From Paludisphaera soli (lineage in GTDB: Bacteria; Planctomycetota; Planctomycetia; Isosphaerales; Isosphaeraceae): a DNA stretch of 64,000 nucleotides. Shown piece by piece: positions 43,761 through 55,297 of the stretch. Position 1 is the stretch's first letter. Each line of letters begins with the position of its first letter. A program made the position numbers and the translations under genes. The notes beneath the pieces were generated by a model. It was not told where the DNA came from, searched no databases, and saw only the letters and a program-made list of their open reading frames with translations. The stretch is from contig NZ_JAALJI010000015.1 of the NCBI RefSeq assembly GCF_011064595.1, positions 1 to 64,000 of the forward strand. The letters are read 5' to 3'.

Positions 43761-46700
43761 ATGAGCATGGGTGGACGAATACGGGGCCTGCGCGTCGCGC
43801 CGGCGATCGCCCTGGGGCTGGCGTGCTGGGCGGCCGTCGCCGCGAGGGCCGACGAGACCCCGGCCGACGTGGTGATCCAAGGGGGCGTCCTGATCGACGG
43901 CTCCGGCGCCCCCCGACGACGGGCCGACGTGGCGATCAAGGGGGACCGCGTGATCGCCGTCGGCGACCTCGCCGGCACGGCCCGCGTCCGGACCGTCGAC
44001 GCCTCGGGCCTGGTCGTCGCGCCCGGCTTCATCGACCTCCACACCCACTCCGACGACGGCATCGTCGCCGACAAGGCCCGGCTCAACCTCAACTACATCA
44101 CCCAGGGCGTCACCACGATCGTCACCGGCAACTGCGGCTCGGGACCGATCGACGTGAAGGCGTACTTCGACAAGATCGACGCCCGCGGCGCGGGCTCGAA
44201 CGTCGTCCACCTGATCCCCCACGGCTCGCTCCGCCGCGCCGTGCTGGGCGTCGAGGACCGCGAGCCGACCCGCGACGAGACGGCCCGGCTCAAGGAGCTG
44301 GCGAAGGCGGCGATGGACGCCGGCGCGTGGGGGATGTCGACGGGGCTCATCTACGTCCCCAGCCGATACGGCCGCACGCCCGAGCTGGTCGAGCTGGCGA
44401 AGCTCGTCCACGGCTACGGCGGGATCTACGCCAGCCACATCCGCACCGAGGAGGACGGTCTCCTGGACGCCGTCGACGAAGCCCTGGCGATCGGCGAGCA
44501 ATCCGGCGCGCCGGTGCACGTCTCGCACCTCAAGGCCAGCGGCCGGCGCAACTGGGGCAAGACCGCCCAGGCCCTGGCGAAGATCGCCGACGCCCGCGCC
44601 AATGGGCGGGCCGCCAGCGCCGACCAGTATCCGTACGTCGCCTCCAGCACGTCGCTCGGCGCGATGGTCGTCCCCCACTGGGCCGTCCGCGTCAGCAAGG
44701 AAGAGTTCGCGCAGATCGCCGACGACCCCGTGCAAGGGCCGAAGCTCCGCGAGGAGATCCTCCGCGAGCTGGAATCCCGCATGGGGGGCGCGGCGATCCG
44801 CCTGACCACCTACGCACCCAAGCCCAGCCGCGTCGGCAAGGACCTGGAGACGATCGCCAAGGAGGAAGGGACGACCCCTCTCGAAGTCGTCCTGGACGTC
44901 CAACGCCACGGCGGCACGCAGGCGATCAACTTCAGCATGAGCGAGGACGACGTCCGGGCCGTCATGCAGTCCGACTTCGTCGCCACCGCCTCAGACGGCG
45001 GCGCCCGCGGCGAGCTGAACGACGCCAACCGCCCCCACCCGCGCTCGTTCGGCACCTTCCCGCGCAAGATCCGCTACGCCGAGGACGACCGCGTCATCAC
45101 CCTCGAACACGCGATCCGCGCCAACGCCGGGCTCCCCGCCTCGATCCTCGGCCTGCGCGACCGCGGCGTCGTCCGCCCCGGCGCCTTCGCCGACCTCGTC
45201 GTCTTCGACCCCAAGACCTTCCGCGACGCCGCGACCTTCGACGAGCCTCAGAAGTACGCCGAAGGGGCGCGCTACGTCTTCGTCAACGGCGTGCCCCTCA
45301 TCGACGAGGGCAAGCGTCCCGAATTCCCCGCCGCCGACGCCAAGCTCCCCGGCCGCGCGCTCCGGCTCCGGCAGGACGGCCCGGCCGACGTGGTCCTGCT
45401 CCCCGGCCGCATCTGGACGGGCGACAAGGCGAAGCCCTGGGCCGAGGCCCTCGCGACCCGCGACGGCGCGATCGTCGCCGTCGGCTCGCGCGAGGAGGTC
45501 CTCGCCTGGAAGGGGCCGTCGACCCGCGTGATCGAGGCCCCCGGCACGCTCGCCACGCCCGGCCTGGTGGACGCCCACGGCCACATCGAGATGCTCGGCG
45601 CCAGCCTGCTCCAGCTCGACCTTCGCGGCGTGAAGACGCTCGACGAGGTGGCGAGGAGGATCAAGGAGCACGCCGCGACGCTGCCGGCCGACGCCTGGGT
45701 CCTGGGGGCGAACTGGGACCAGAGCCTCTGGCCCGGCGGCGAGTTCCCGGACGCCTCGACCCTCGACGCCGCCTCGCCCGACCGGCCGGTCTGGCTCTCG
45801 CGGGTCGACGGCCACGCCGGCTGGGCGAACACCGAGGCCATGAAGCGCGCGGAGGTCGACGCCAAGTCGCAGCCGCCGTCGGACGGCCAGATCCACCGCC
45901 TGCCCGACGGCCGGCCCTCGGGCGTCTTCATCGACGGCGCGATGGGCCTGGTCGGCCGCGTCGTCCCCCCCGCCTCGCGCGAAGACCTCCGAAAGCGGAC
46001 CCTCGCGGCGCAGGACCGCATCCTCGCCTACGGCCTGACGGGGATCCACGACGCCGGGGTCTCGCGCAGCGAGGCCGAGGTCTTCGCCGAGCTGGACCGC
46101 GAGGGGCTGCTGAAGATCCGGGTCTACGCGATGGCCTCGCCCCCTTCGGGCCGCGAGGTCGAGTTCGTGAGCAAGCCGCCGGCGTCGCCTTCGGGGGGCC
46201 GGTTCGAGATGCGGGCGATCAAGCTGTTCATCGACGGCGCGATGGGCTCGCGCGGGGCGCTCCTGTTCGAGCCCTACGCCGACGACCCGCACAACACGGG
46301 GCTCCTCCTCATCGACCCCGAGACGCTGGAGAAGACGACCGTCGCCGCCCTGAAGAACGGCTGGCAGGTGGCCGTCCACGCGATCGGCGACAAGGGGAAC
46401 GCCCTCGTGCTCGACGCCTTCGCCGCCGCGCGGAAGGCCGTCCCGGAAGCGGCCGACCCGAGGCTCCGGATCGAGCACGCGCAGGTGGTCCGCAAGGAAG
46501 ACGTGCCGCGCTTCGCCGCCCTGGGGGTGATCGCGTCGATGCAGCCCTCGCACGCCAGCGACGACCTGCGCTGGGCCGACGCCCGCCTCGGCCCCGGCCG
46601 CGTCGACGGTGCCTACGCCTGGCGCTGGTTCCTCGACGCGGGCGTCCGCCTGGCGTTCGGCAGCGATTTCCCCGTCGAGGTCGTCGACCCCCAGTGGGGC

Positions 46701-46985
46701 CTCTACGCCGCCCTCACCCGCCAGGAGGCCGACGGCTCCCCCGCCGGCGGCTGGCACCCGGACCAGCGGATGAGCCTCGACGAGACCCTCCGCGCCTTCA
46801 CCGCCGGATCCGCCTACGCCGCCTTCGCCGAGGACCGCCTCGGCGTCCTCAAGCCGGGCTTCCGAGCCGACCTCACCGTCTTCGACCGCGACCTGTTCCA
46901 GTCCCCCCCCGCCGACGTCCTGACCGCCAAGGTCAAGTACACGATCGTCGACGGCGAGGTGGCGTTCGAGGCGGCCCGTCCGTAA
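43761..46985 (+). CDS. Fused double amidohydrolase: D-aminoacylase plus YtcJ-like domain
   Basis: A 1074-residue secreted protein (signal MGGRIRGLRVAPAIALGLACWAA). Residues about 35-530 are an N-acyl-D-amino-acid deacylase: FIDLHTHSDDG metal motif, NCGSGP, YASHIRTE and ATASDGGARG with the catalytic Asp region. Residues about 540-1070 are a second amidohydrolase of the YtcJ group: LLPGRIWTGDKAKPWAEALA, GLVDAHGHIEM, IKLFIDGAMGSRGA and LAFGSDFPVE. Both are normally separate proteins of about 500 residues; the frame is continuous through the junction. Together they may hydrolyse N-acylated D-amino acids and related amides or carbamates. A planctomycete-specific fusion is possible. Confidence 0.85.
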   Translation: MSMGGRIRGLRVAPAIALGLACWAAVAARADETPADVVIQGGVLIDGSGAPRRRADVAIKGDRVIAVGDLAGTARVRTVDASGLVVAPGFIDLHTHSDDGIVADKARLNLNYITQGVTTIVTGNCGSGPIDVKAYFDKIDARGAGSNVVHLIPHGSLRRAVLGVEDREPTRDETARLKELAKAAMDAGAWGMSTGLIYVPSRYGRTPELVELAKLVHGYGGIYASHIRTEEDGLLDAVDEALAIGEQSGAPVHVSHLKASGRRNWGKTAQALAKIADARANGRAASADQYPYVASSTSLGAMVVPHWAVRVSKEEFAQIADDPVQGPKLREEILRELESRMGGAAIRLTTYAPKPSRVGKDLETIAKEEGTTPLEVVLDVQRHGGTQAINFSMSEDDVRAVMQSDFVATASDGGARGELNDANRPHPRSFGTFPRKIRYAEDDRVITLEHAIRANAGLPASILGLRDRGVVRPGAFADLVVFDPKTFRDAATFDEPQKYAEGARYVFVNGVPLIDEGKRPEFPAADAKLPGRALRLRQDGPADVVLLPGRIWTGDKAKPWAEALATRDGAIVAVGSREEVLAWKGPSTRVIEAPGTLATPGLVDAHGHIEMLGASLLQLDLRGVKTLDEVARRIKEHAATLPADAWVLGANWDQSLWPGGEFPDASTLDAASPDRPVWLSRVDGHAGWANTEAMKRAEVDAKSQPPSDGQIHRLPDGRPSGVFIDGAMGLVGRVVPPASREDLRKRTLAAQDRILAYGLTGIHDAGVSRSEAEVFAELDREGLLKIRVYAMASPPSGREVEFVSKPPASPSGGRFEMRAIKLFIDGAMGSRGALLFEPYADDPHNTGLLLIDPETLEKTTVAALKNGWQVAVHAIGDKGNALVLDAFAAARKAVPEAADPRLRIEHAQVVRKEDVPRFAALGVIASMQPSHASDDLRWADARLGPGRVDGAYAWRWFLDAGVRLAFGSDFPVEVVDPQWGLYAALTRQEADGSPAGGWHPDQRMSLDETLRAFTAGSAYAAFAEDRLGVLKPGFRADLTVFDRDLFQSPPADVLTAKVKYTIVDGEVAFEAARP

Positions 46986-47071
46986 GCGACGGCCGACGGC
47001 CCGGACGTGTATGATGATGAGCCGTCGCGGTCGACGTCCGACCGCCCGATCCCTCGGGACGAGGCGAGTCC

Positions 47072-47497
47072 ATGCGATGGCTCCAGGCCTTCCTTCTGAT
47101 CCTCGGCTCGGCGGCCCTGGGGACGACGCTCGGGTTCTTCGGCCTCGCCGTCGTGGCCGCGTCGATGCAGCGTCCCGGCGGCGAGCCGTGGCAGGCGGGG
47201 TATGGTCAATATATGGCGGGGCTCTTCTGCGGGGCCCCGGTGGGCGCCATGATCGGCTTCGCGTCGGGCCTCGCCAGGGTTTGCTCTCGTCATCAGGCCG
47301 GGATCTGGAGCCGGCTCGTCTGGGCGGGGGTCGCCCTCGGCGTCGCGGCCGGGGCGTTCCTCAGCTTTCGCTTCGGCGTCCACCGGGGGATGGGCTGGTG
47401 GGGGACCGCCGTCGCCTCCCTGGGCTTCGCCACGCTCGGAGGCATCCTGGCGGGCCTCGTCGCGGAAGCCCGCCGCCCGGACGGACGGTCGCGTTGA
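47072..47497 (+). CDS. Small membrane protein, unknown
   Basis: A 141-residue protein with three to four hydrophobic helices (LQAFLLILGSAALGTTLGFFGLAVVAA, then AGLFCGAPVGAMIGFASGL, RLVWAGVALGVAAGAFLSF and TAVASLGFATLGGILAGLVA), glycine-rich throughout. Short basic C-terminus. GAGGCGAG precedes the ATG. No family recognised. It is convergent with the UvrA-like gene, 19 bases between stops. Confidence 0.65.
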   Translation: MRWLQAFLLILGSAALGTTLGFFGLAVVAASMQRPGGEPWQAGYGQYMAGLFCGAPVGAMIGFASGLARVCSRHQAGIWSRLVWAGVALGVAAGAFLSFRFGVHRGMGWWGTAVASLGFATLGGILAGLVAEARRPDGRSR

Positions 47498-47516
47498 ACG
47501 AGATCCCCGGGCGCGT

Positions 47517-49889
<2,373 letters not shown>

Positions 49890-50262
49890 GCTTGCGCTCT
49901 TCAAATCGAGGATCGACGGTTTGTAAGGAGGCCCCCCGGCTGGATCGGGACGCCCGCGGCGCGTGCCGATCATGATGAAGAGGCGTCCATCGGTCAACCG
50001 GAGGGGACGGTTCTTCCGGCCATCGTCTTGACCAACCGAGCCCGCCGGGCCATCGTCGAGGGCGGGTTGGAGTGAGGCTCCTCGCTCAACTCCCCCGACT
50101 TCCGGCGGAAGGACCTCGGGTGCCACAGGTTGGAAGACCCCGTGGCACCTCGATCGCCGCCTCTCGACGACCTTGAGACGATTACGCTCCGTGCAGTGTC
50201 GTTGGAGTTCGAGGCGGGTCGTCCTTGAAGTCTCCGATCGAGAGCGGGAGCGGAGGGCTTGA
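49890..50262. other. Divergent intergenic region
   Basis: A 373-base gap between the UvrA-like and HEAT genes. It holds an 8-bp inverted repeat (GGTGCCAC 50119-50126 with GTGGCACC 50142-50149, loop with an inner 3-bp stem) that may be a regulatory or terminator hairpin. No gene supported. Confidence 0.4.
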
Positions 50263-51642
50263 ATGTTAGACGTTCCTGACGCCTGGGATTCGGGTCGAGT
50301 CCAGGCGGCCGGCGGCTTCCAACTCGCGGCGAAGGTCGTCGTCGCGGCCCTGGCCCTCGGGGCCGCCTACTGGATCGTGGGGCGACCCTGGTACGAGGCG
50401 ATGCAGGGCGGTGCGCGGGCCGAGATCCAGGCCCTGCGGGACGCCGACGCCACCGCGCGCCAAAACGCGGCGGCGGCCCTGGGGAACGTCCCGGTCGACG
50501 AGGCCGGCATGGCGCTCGCGGCGCTTGCCGGAACGCTCGACGACCCCGAGCCGCACGTCCGGGAGCTGGCCGTCCAGTCCATCGGCCGGATCACCGACAC
50601 GATCGCCGCCGATCCCCTCGCCCGCGTCGAGCACCTTTCTCCCGACCTGCCGAGCGATGGGCTCCAGGCCGCGAGGGCGGGCGCGTTGCAAGCCTTCGAC
50701 GACCCCGACCTGGCCGTCCGATTGGCGGCCGTGCGGACGCTGGCGATCCTCGGCCGGCGGACGGGCTCCGCGCCGCCGCCGAGGCTCGTCGCCGCCCTCG
50801 ACGACCCTTCCCCGGACGTGCAAGCCGCCGCCGTCGCGGCCGTGCCGAGCTTCTCTGGCGGATCCGACCTGGCGATCCCGGCCTATTTCCGGCTGGTCGA
50901 GCGCGACGACGGCCTGCTCGGCGCGGCTGGCGCGGGGCCAGGTTTACGGCCCTCGCGAGCCGCCGTCCCGGACCTCGTCGCGAGGCTCAAGGGGCCCGAC
51001 TCCCGATCCCGCGTCGCGGCCGCAGCCATCCTCGGCGGCATGGGGGCGGACGCTTCGGAAGCGATCCCCGAGCTTCTCGCCGCCTTCGCGAGCAGTCCCG
51101 CGACCGACGACGCGACCGACGCCTTCTCGACGAAGGGGAATCTGACCAATGCGTCCTCTCAGGCGCTCACGCGTCTCGCCCCCGGCACGTCGTCGTCGGG
51201 CGAAGTCGTCGCCGCCCTGGCCGCCGCCCTGCGGTCGGATCGTGCCCACATGCGAGCCGCCGCGGCGACCGCCCTGGAGTCGATGGGGAGCGATGCGGAG
51301 GCGGCCGTCCCCGCGCTCATCACGGCGATTCGGGAAGCGGCCGCAAAGGAGGATTTTTCCTATGACGGCACAGCCGCCGTGCAGGCCCTAGGCCGCATCG
51401 CCCCGGGCCGGGCCGAGGCCCCGGCCGCCGTCGCCGCCCTGACCGAGGCGCTCCGATCCGACGCCCAGGGCCTTCGAATCGCCGCCGCCCAGGCCCTGGA
51501 GCCGTTCGGCCCGCAAGCCGCGCCGGCGATCCCGGACTTGCAACGCCTCCAGGCCGACGCCGACCCGTACATCCAGGAGGCCGCCACGCGGACCTTGAGC
51601 GCAGTCGAGGCTCCCCCGCGGCTGCCAACTGCGGCCCCGTGA
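50263..51642 (+). CDS. Membrane-anchored HEAT-repeat protein
   Basis: A 459-residue protein. One N-terminal helix (AAKVVVAALALGAAYWIV, about 22-40) anchors it. Eight to nine HEAT-like repeats follow, each with Ala-rich helix pairs, for example ALAALAGTLDDPEPHVRELAVQ, LVAALDDPSPDVQAAAVAAV and LTEALRSDAQGLRIAAAQAL. They form a solenoid that binds partner proteins. GGAGGG lies seven bases before the ATG. The partner is unknown. It is convergent with the following unknown gene, 22 bases between stops. Confidence 0.8.
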   Translation: MLDVPDAWDSGRVQAAGGFQLAAKVVVAALALGAAYWIVGRPWYEAMQGGARAEIQALRDADATARQNAAAALGNVPVDEAGMALAALAGTLDDPEPHVRELAVQSIGRITDTIAADPLARVEHLSPDLPSDGLQAARAGALQAFDDPDLAVRLAAVRTLAILGRRTGSAPPPRLVAALDDPSPDVQAAAVAAVPSFSGGSDLAIPAYFRLVERDDGLLGAAGAGPGLRPSRAAVPDLVARLKGPDSRSRVAAAAILGGMGADASEAIPELLAAFASSPATDDATDAFSTKGNLTNASSQALTRLAPGTSSSGEVVAALAAALRSDRAHMRAAAATALESMGSDAEAAVPALITAIREAAAKEDFSYDGTAAVQALGRIAPGRAEAPAAVAALTEALRSDAQGLRIAAAQALEPFGPQAAPAIPDLQRLQADADPYIQEAATRTLSAVEAPPRLPTAAP

Positions 51643-51664
51643 ACCTGGCGTGAACTCCGGTCGA

Positions 51665-52252
51665 TCACGGCCGTCGGTCTTCGAGGTCAAGGAGTTCGGA
51701 CCTCGACCAGAATTCCCACCAACGTCGCTTCCTGAGGGATGAGGCTTCTCGTTCGGTGAGCCGAGCCGGCCGGTGCCCCGGCACCGCGTCGGCTGGTGGG
51801 ATGGGGTCGCGGCCGAGGAGTTCGGCGACCCGGCCGTCCTGCTCCAAGATCGCGTCCGTGATCGCGAACACCTGGCGGGCGATCGGCCGGCCCACGACCT
51901 CGTCTCGCCGCAGGGCCTTGGAAGCGACGTTCGGGTCGTCGATCCGCCCTTCCGCGTCGACGACCATGAATCCGGGACCATCCTCGGCCAGGCGGTAAAG
52001 GAGCGAGACGACCGACCGGTCGGCCCCCGAAGTCCCCTCGCCCCACGCGCCGAGGACGACGTCGAAAGTCGCCCCATGCTCGACGACCCGGCCCAGCGTC
52101 GAGTGGACGTAATAGGCGGCGACGGCGGCGTCGGGCGTTGCGACGAAGCCCCAGACCCGGCGGCTGTGGTGGCCGCAGCATTCGCAAACGCCGGTGTCCT
52201 TCGACCCGGCGGGCTCGATGATCAGGCTCGGCGTCTCCGACGAAGGCCCCAT
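51665..52252 (-). CDS. Conserved-looking protein, unknown
   Basis: A 195-residue soluble protein. Near the N-terminus stands CECCGHHSRRVWGFV, a possible metal site, followed by YYVHSTLGRVVEHGATFDVVLGAW (a mixed alpha/beta segment) and ALRRDEVVGRPIARQVFAITD. The C-terminus ends in an acidic tail, DLEDRRP. ATG 52252 was chosen for GAGAGGACG upstream. It follows the next gene by 28 bases on the same strand and may be co-transcribed. No family recognised. Confidence 0.6.
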   Translation of the reverse strand: MGPSSETPSLIIEPAGSKDTGVCECCGHHSRRVWGFVATPDAAVAAYYVHSTLGRVVEHGATFDVVLGAWGEGTSGADRSVVSLLYRLAEDGPGFMVVDAEGRIDDPNVASKALRRDEVVGRPIARQVFAITDAILEQDGRVAELLGRDPIPPADAVPGHRPARLTEREASSLRKRRWWEFWSRSELLDLEDRRP

Positions 52253-52280
52253 GCCACGTCCTCTCAAGTCCTCGCGATCG

Positions 52281-52952
52281 TCACCAGTACGAAGCCACGA
52301 CGAGCCGGACGCCCTCGGGCGACCCGAGAGCCGCCAGGCGGGGCGGCACGTCCTCATGAAAGTCGGGAGCGATCTCGGCGTAGGATTCCAGCCATTCCAC
52401 CGTGATGCCGTCCCGCCGCCAGCCGGCGTAGGAAATGGGGAGGTCCTTCGGCCAGCTCGACGCGGGAAAGCCCCGCGGGCAACCGGCGAAGAGCCCGGCG
52501 ACGCGGGGATCGACCATCGCCCGACGCCTCATGATCCGCGTCTCCCAGCCGAAAGCCCCCAACTCGGCGCGGGTGAACCAACTCGCGTGAACCGAGTCGT
52601 CGTGCTCCAGAGGGCGGAGCCAGTCGGAGAGATGCTGCGAAAGGTCCGACGGGAGGCCGCGACGCGGGACGACGGGCGTATACGGTTCGCTCGACCGGAT
52701 GACGTCCCCCGCGCCCGTGAGGATGGCCGCCAGTTCTTTCGAATAAGACTCGAACAGCGGCCTCGGCATGAATTCCCTCTCGGCGTGCGGATCCCGATCC
52801 TCGGGTCGATCGTGCGGCCAATGCCTCGGATCGGGGCCCGTCATTTCCGTCCAGAGCGGATCTTCATATTGCGGATTCGGCACCCACTCTCCGGGGAAGA
52901 GCCAGGCTCCCTCGACCAGGACTTCCGCGAAACACTGGATATAGACGCCCAC
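52281..52952 (-). CDS. Conserved-looking protein, unknown
   Basis: A 223-residue soluble protein with many aromatic and proline residues. The N-terminus (MGVYIQCFAEVLVEGAWLFPG) reads as an edge strand, and the C-terminal half includes a helix-rich stretch (HLSDWLRPLEHDDSVHASWF). The GTG start follows GGAGGT by eight bases, a good ribosome binding site. It lies upstream of the 51665 gene on the same strand, so the two are probably a short operon. No domain recognised. Confidence 0.6.
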   Translation of the reverse strand: MGVYIQCFAEVLVEGAWLFPGEWVPNPQYEDPLWTEMTGPDPRHWPHDRPEDRDPHAEREFMPRPLFESYSKELAAILTGAGDVIRSSEPYTPVVPRRGLPSDLSQHLSDWLRPLEHDDSVHASWFTRAELGAFGWETRIMRRRAMVDPRVAGLFAGCPRGFPASSWPKDLPISYAGWRRDGITVEWLESYAEIAPDFHEDVPPRLAALGSPEGVRLVVASYW

Positions 52953-52988
52953 GCCCGGCGACCTCCACTCGGCTCCCGCATCCTCGCG

Positions 52989-53018
52989 CCGCCCCCCTCA
53001 CCGTGTTGAGGGGGGCGG
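52989..53018 (-). terminator. 12-bp stem-loop terminator candidate
   Basis: CCGCCCCCCTCA and TGAGGGGGGCGG are perfectly complementary around a 6-base loop, 17 bases past the stop of the ThuA-like gene. No T-tract follows on the minus strand. Confidence 0.5.
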
Positions 53019-53034
53019 ACATTGGGCAGGTTCG

Positions 53035-53934
53035 TCACCGCGTCAGCTTGTCGTAGCCGGGGGTGACTTCCTTGACGTTGGGGGTGACGTCGGCGTCGGC
53101 GAGGCCGGTGGTCCAGGCGAGGGCGCCGAGGAGGAGGCCCTGGTAGTTGGGGTTGGTCCAGACGTCCTCGCGGTGGCCCATCGAGGTGTAGAAGACGCGG
53201 CCGTCGCCGTGCTTGCGGGCCCAGGTGGAGGGGAAGTCGGGGCGGTTGTACATGAAGCCATTCATCCCCTCGGTCTTCTGCACGAGGATCACGTGCAGGT
53301 CGTCGGGCATGTTCTTCAGCGCGTACCACTCGTCGTTGATGTCGAACGACGAGGCCTTGCCGAAGCCGTCGGCCAGGCCGGGGAACTTGGGGTCGACGAC
53401 GGCCTGAGTCGCCACTTGCTGCGGGCCGTGCGAGACGAACTCGCCGCCGATCATCTGGATGAACGGGTCCTCGGCCCCCTTGTTGCGCGCGCCGTGGTGG
53501 CCGAAGGTGTCGGTGGCGCAGTGCATGCCGACGAAGCCCTTGCCGCCCCGGATGGCGTCGTAGAGGGCCTTCTCGCCGTCGGCCGAGAGCGGGGGCGTCT
53601 TGTCGGTGCCGGGCGTGGTCAGGTCGCCGGTGGTGTAGAAGACGAAGCCGTCCCACTCGCCGATCTTGTCGGGTTCGAACAGCCGGCCGTCCTTGGAGGC
53701 GACGACCTCGAAGCCGTGCGCCTTGCCGATCTCGGTGAGGATCTTCTCCGAGTGCGCCGGGGCGTCCCCCTGGCGGGTGACGACCGAGTGCGGGAAGCCC
53801 GAGCTCTTGGTGAAGTAGAGCACCTTCTTGGGGGCCCTGGCCGTCGCCCCGAGGGCCCGGGAGAGGACGCCCGAGCCCAGCCAGGCGGCGCCCGCGCTCG
53901 CGAGCAGATCTCGACGGTTGATGTTTCGCGACAT
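53035..53934 (-). CDS. Tat-exported ThuA-like domain protein
   Basis: A 299-residue protein with a Tat signal (NRRDLLASAGAAWLGSG). The body is a ThuA-like domain (PF06283), a class I glutamine amidotransferase-like fold: KKVLYFTKSSGFPHSVVTRQ, WDGFVFYTTGD, GGKGFVGMHCATDTF and GDGRVFYTSMGHREDVW. The Cys of the amidotransferase triad appears as MHCATD. ThuA relatives are linked to sugar (trehalose) use and are expanded in planctomycetes; the reaction is undefined. AGGAG lies 11 bases before the ATG. A stem-loop follows the stop. Confidence 0.85.
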   Translation of the reverse strand: MSRNINRRDLLASAGAAWLGSGVLSRALGATARAPKKVLYFTKSSGFPHSVVTRQGDAPAHSEKILTEIGKAHGFEVVASKDGRLFEPDKIGEWDGFVFYTTGDLTTPGTDKTPPLSADGEKALYDAIRGGKGFVGMHCATDTFGHHGARNKGAEDPFIQMIGGEFVSHGPQQVATQAVVDPKFPGLADGFGKASSFDINDEWYALKNMPDDLHVILVQKTEGMNGFMYNRPDFPSTWARKHGDGRVFYTSMGHREDVWTNPNYQGLLLGALAWTTGLADADVTPNVKEVTPGYDKLTR

Positions 53935-54243
53935 GTCTGCGGTTCTCCTGCGCAAGGGGAGGCTGGCGAGGCGGGGCGAATCGGCCCGACGCCGCGTCCC
54001 GACCCTCCCTTGTACTCCGCCCCGGACGCCGAGGGAACCCGCCGCCGCGCCGAGGCCCCGCACCACCCTGATCAGGCGTCGACCGACGCCGGGCTTTCCG
54101 CTTGCAAGCGGCGGGGGGTCGGAGTAACCTCCAGGAGAATTTCGATCCCCCCGGGGATTTCGACTCAAGGCGACGATCCACACCAACGCACGGACGCTGA
54201 CGCCTCGCCAGGTGTCCGGCCTCGGCCCGGAGACACTCCAAGG
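53935..54243. other. Divergent intergenic region
   Basis: A 309-base gap. It contains a 6-2-6 dyad (ATCCCC-CC-GGGGAT, 54145-54158) that could be a protein-binding site for the downstream pair. Otherwise nothing distinctive. Confidence 0.4.
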
Positions 54244-54549
54244 ATGTCCCAGCTCACAGCGCCACCGGAGGCCGCAGGGAGCGTCACGCTCTCCAAGCTC
54301 TCGGTCTCGATCCGCGGCAAGCTCCAGTTCATGGACTATCTCGTCCGCGCCGCCGTCGCCGACGTGGAGCGGTTCCAGGACGAGCCCGACCCGGGCACCC
54401 GGATCTTCATCAAGCAGCTCGTCGAGATGCACACGGCCAACCTCCGTCAGGAGAGCCAGCACCTGCAGGCCATCGGCGAGCTGTGCGACCTGCTCGACGC
54501 CCAGGTCCAGTCGCCCGAGCCTGGCTTCCCGGCCGGAGGCCCCTCATGA
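54244..54549 (+). CDS. Small helical protein A of a paralogous pair
   Basis: A 101-residue soluble, all-helical protein. Core pattern: LSVSIRGKLQFMDYLVRAAV, then DEPDPGTRIFIKQLVEMHTANL and ESQHLQAIGELCDLLDA. It aligns with the next gene product: IRGKLQFMDYL with IKGQAQFLLYL, and IKQLVEMHTANLRQESQHL with LCKVLGMYSAQLETKHQGL. The start is 11 bases after GGAG. The stop overlaps the next ATG (ATGA), so translation is coupled. No family recognised; a heterodimer is plausible. Confidence 0.65.
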   Translation: MSQLTAPPEAAGSVTLSKLSVSIRGKLQFMDYLVRAAVADVERFQDEPDPGTRIFIKQLVEMHTANLRQESQHLQAIGELCDLLDAQVQSPEPGFPAGGPS

Positions 54550-54914
54550 GCGCCTCGACCGAGAACGGAACCCCGACCCTTCGCGAGTTCCACGACCCGG
54601 AAGGCCACGGCCGCCCCTACGACGACCACGAGGCCCCCGACGCGGCCCCGGGCGACCTGGTCTCGCCCGACCTCCGGAGGTACCTGGCCGAGATCAAGGG
54701 ACAGGCCCAGTTCCTCCTGTATCTGGCCGACCAGATCGAGGAATCCCTGGACCAGCTCGTCCAGGAAGGGGACCCCTGCCACGGCGCCTTCCTCTGCAAG
54801 GTGCTGGGGATGTACTCCGCCCAGCTCGAGACCAAGCATCAGGGCCTGGGCGAGAAGATCGCCGAGACCTGCCAGGAAGTGTACGTCACCGTCCGCGAGC
54901 GCGAGCACGGCTGA
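54546..54914 (+). CDS. Small helical protein B of a paralogous pair
   Basis: A 122-residue soluble protein. The first 40 residues are acidic and Pro-rich (EFHDPEGHGRPYDDHEAPD), followed by helical segments LRRYLAEIKGQAQFLLYLAD, IEESLDQLVQEGDPCHGAFL and LETKHQGLGEKIAETCQEVY that parallel the preceding gene product. Cys residues at about 78 and 110 are not in protein A. It overlaps protein A by four bases. No family recognised. Confidence 0.65.
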   Translation: MSASTENGTPTLREFHDPEGHGRPYDDHEAPDAAPGDLVSPDLRRYLAEIKGQAQFLLYLADQIEESLDQLVQEGDPCHGAFLCKVLGMYSAQLETKHQGLGEKIAETCQEVYVTVREREHG

Positions 54915-55297
54915 CGAGAGGATGGAAGGCCGATCGCCGGCCCGGGCCAGGCGGGGGAGAAGCAGGCGTCGCCTCCGGTGCGTCTTTCGCCGCGCGGATC
55001 GCGCGACGTCCGACGCCGCCGTACGTCTCGCCCCGCCCGGGAAGGGGGGCGAGCGGGAGCACCGCGTGGAACGTCGACGACGCCTGCTCTTCCAGATTAC
55101 CAAGCACGACGCGTCGCTTCGGCTGGCGCCTCGCTCGGTCGTTAGGAAAGCCATCGGCCCCGGTCGCGAGGTTTCATCACTCGTTCCGCCGGAAAGTCGA
55201 ATCCGTCGGGAGATCCTCCCCCACCGAACGCCGGGCTCGACCGCGTCGCGGGGGCGGGTCGCGACGGCCTGAGCGACCGCCGCGCCGATGCCCGGGA
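54915..55297. other. Convergent intergenic region
   Basis: A 383-base gap between convergent genes. Open frames are Arg-rich on both strands. No hairpin, promoter or repeat of note was seen. Confidence 0.4.
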
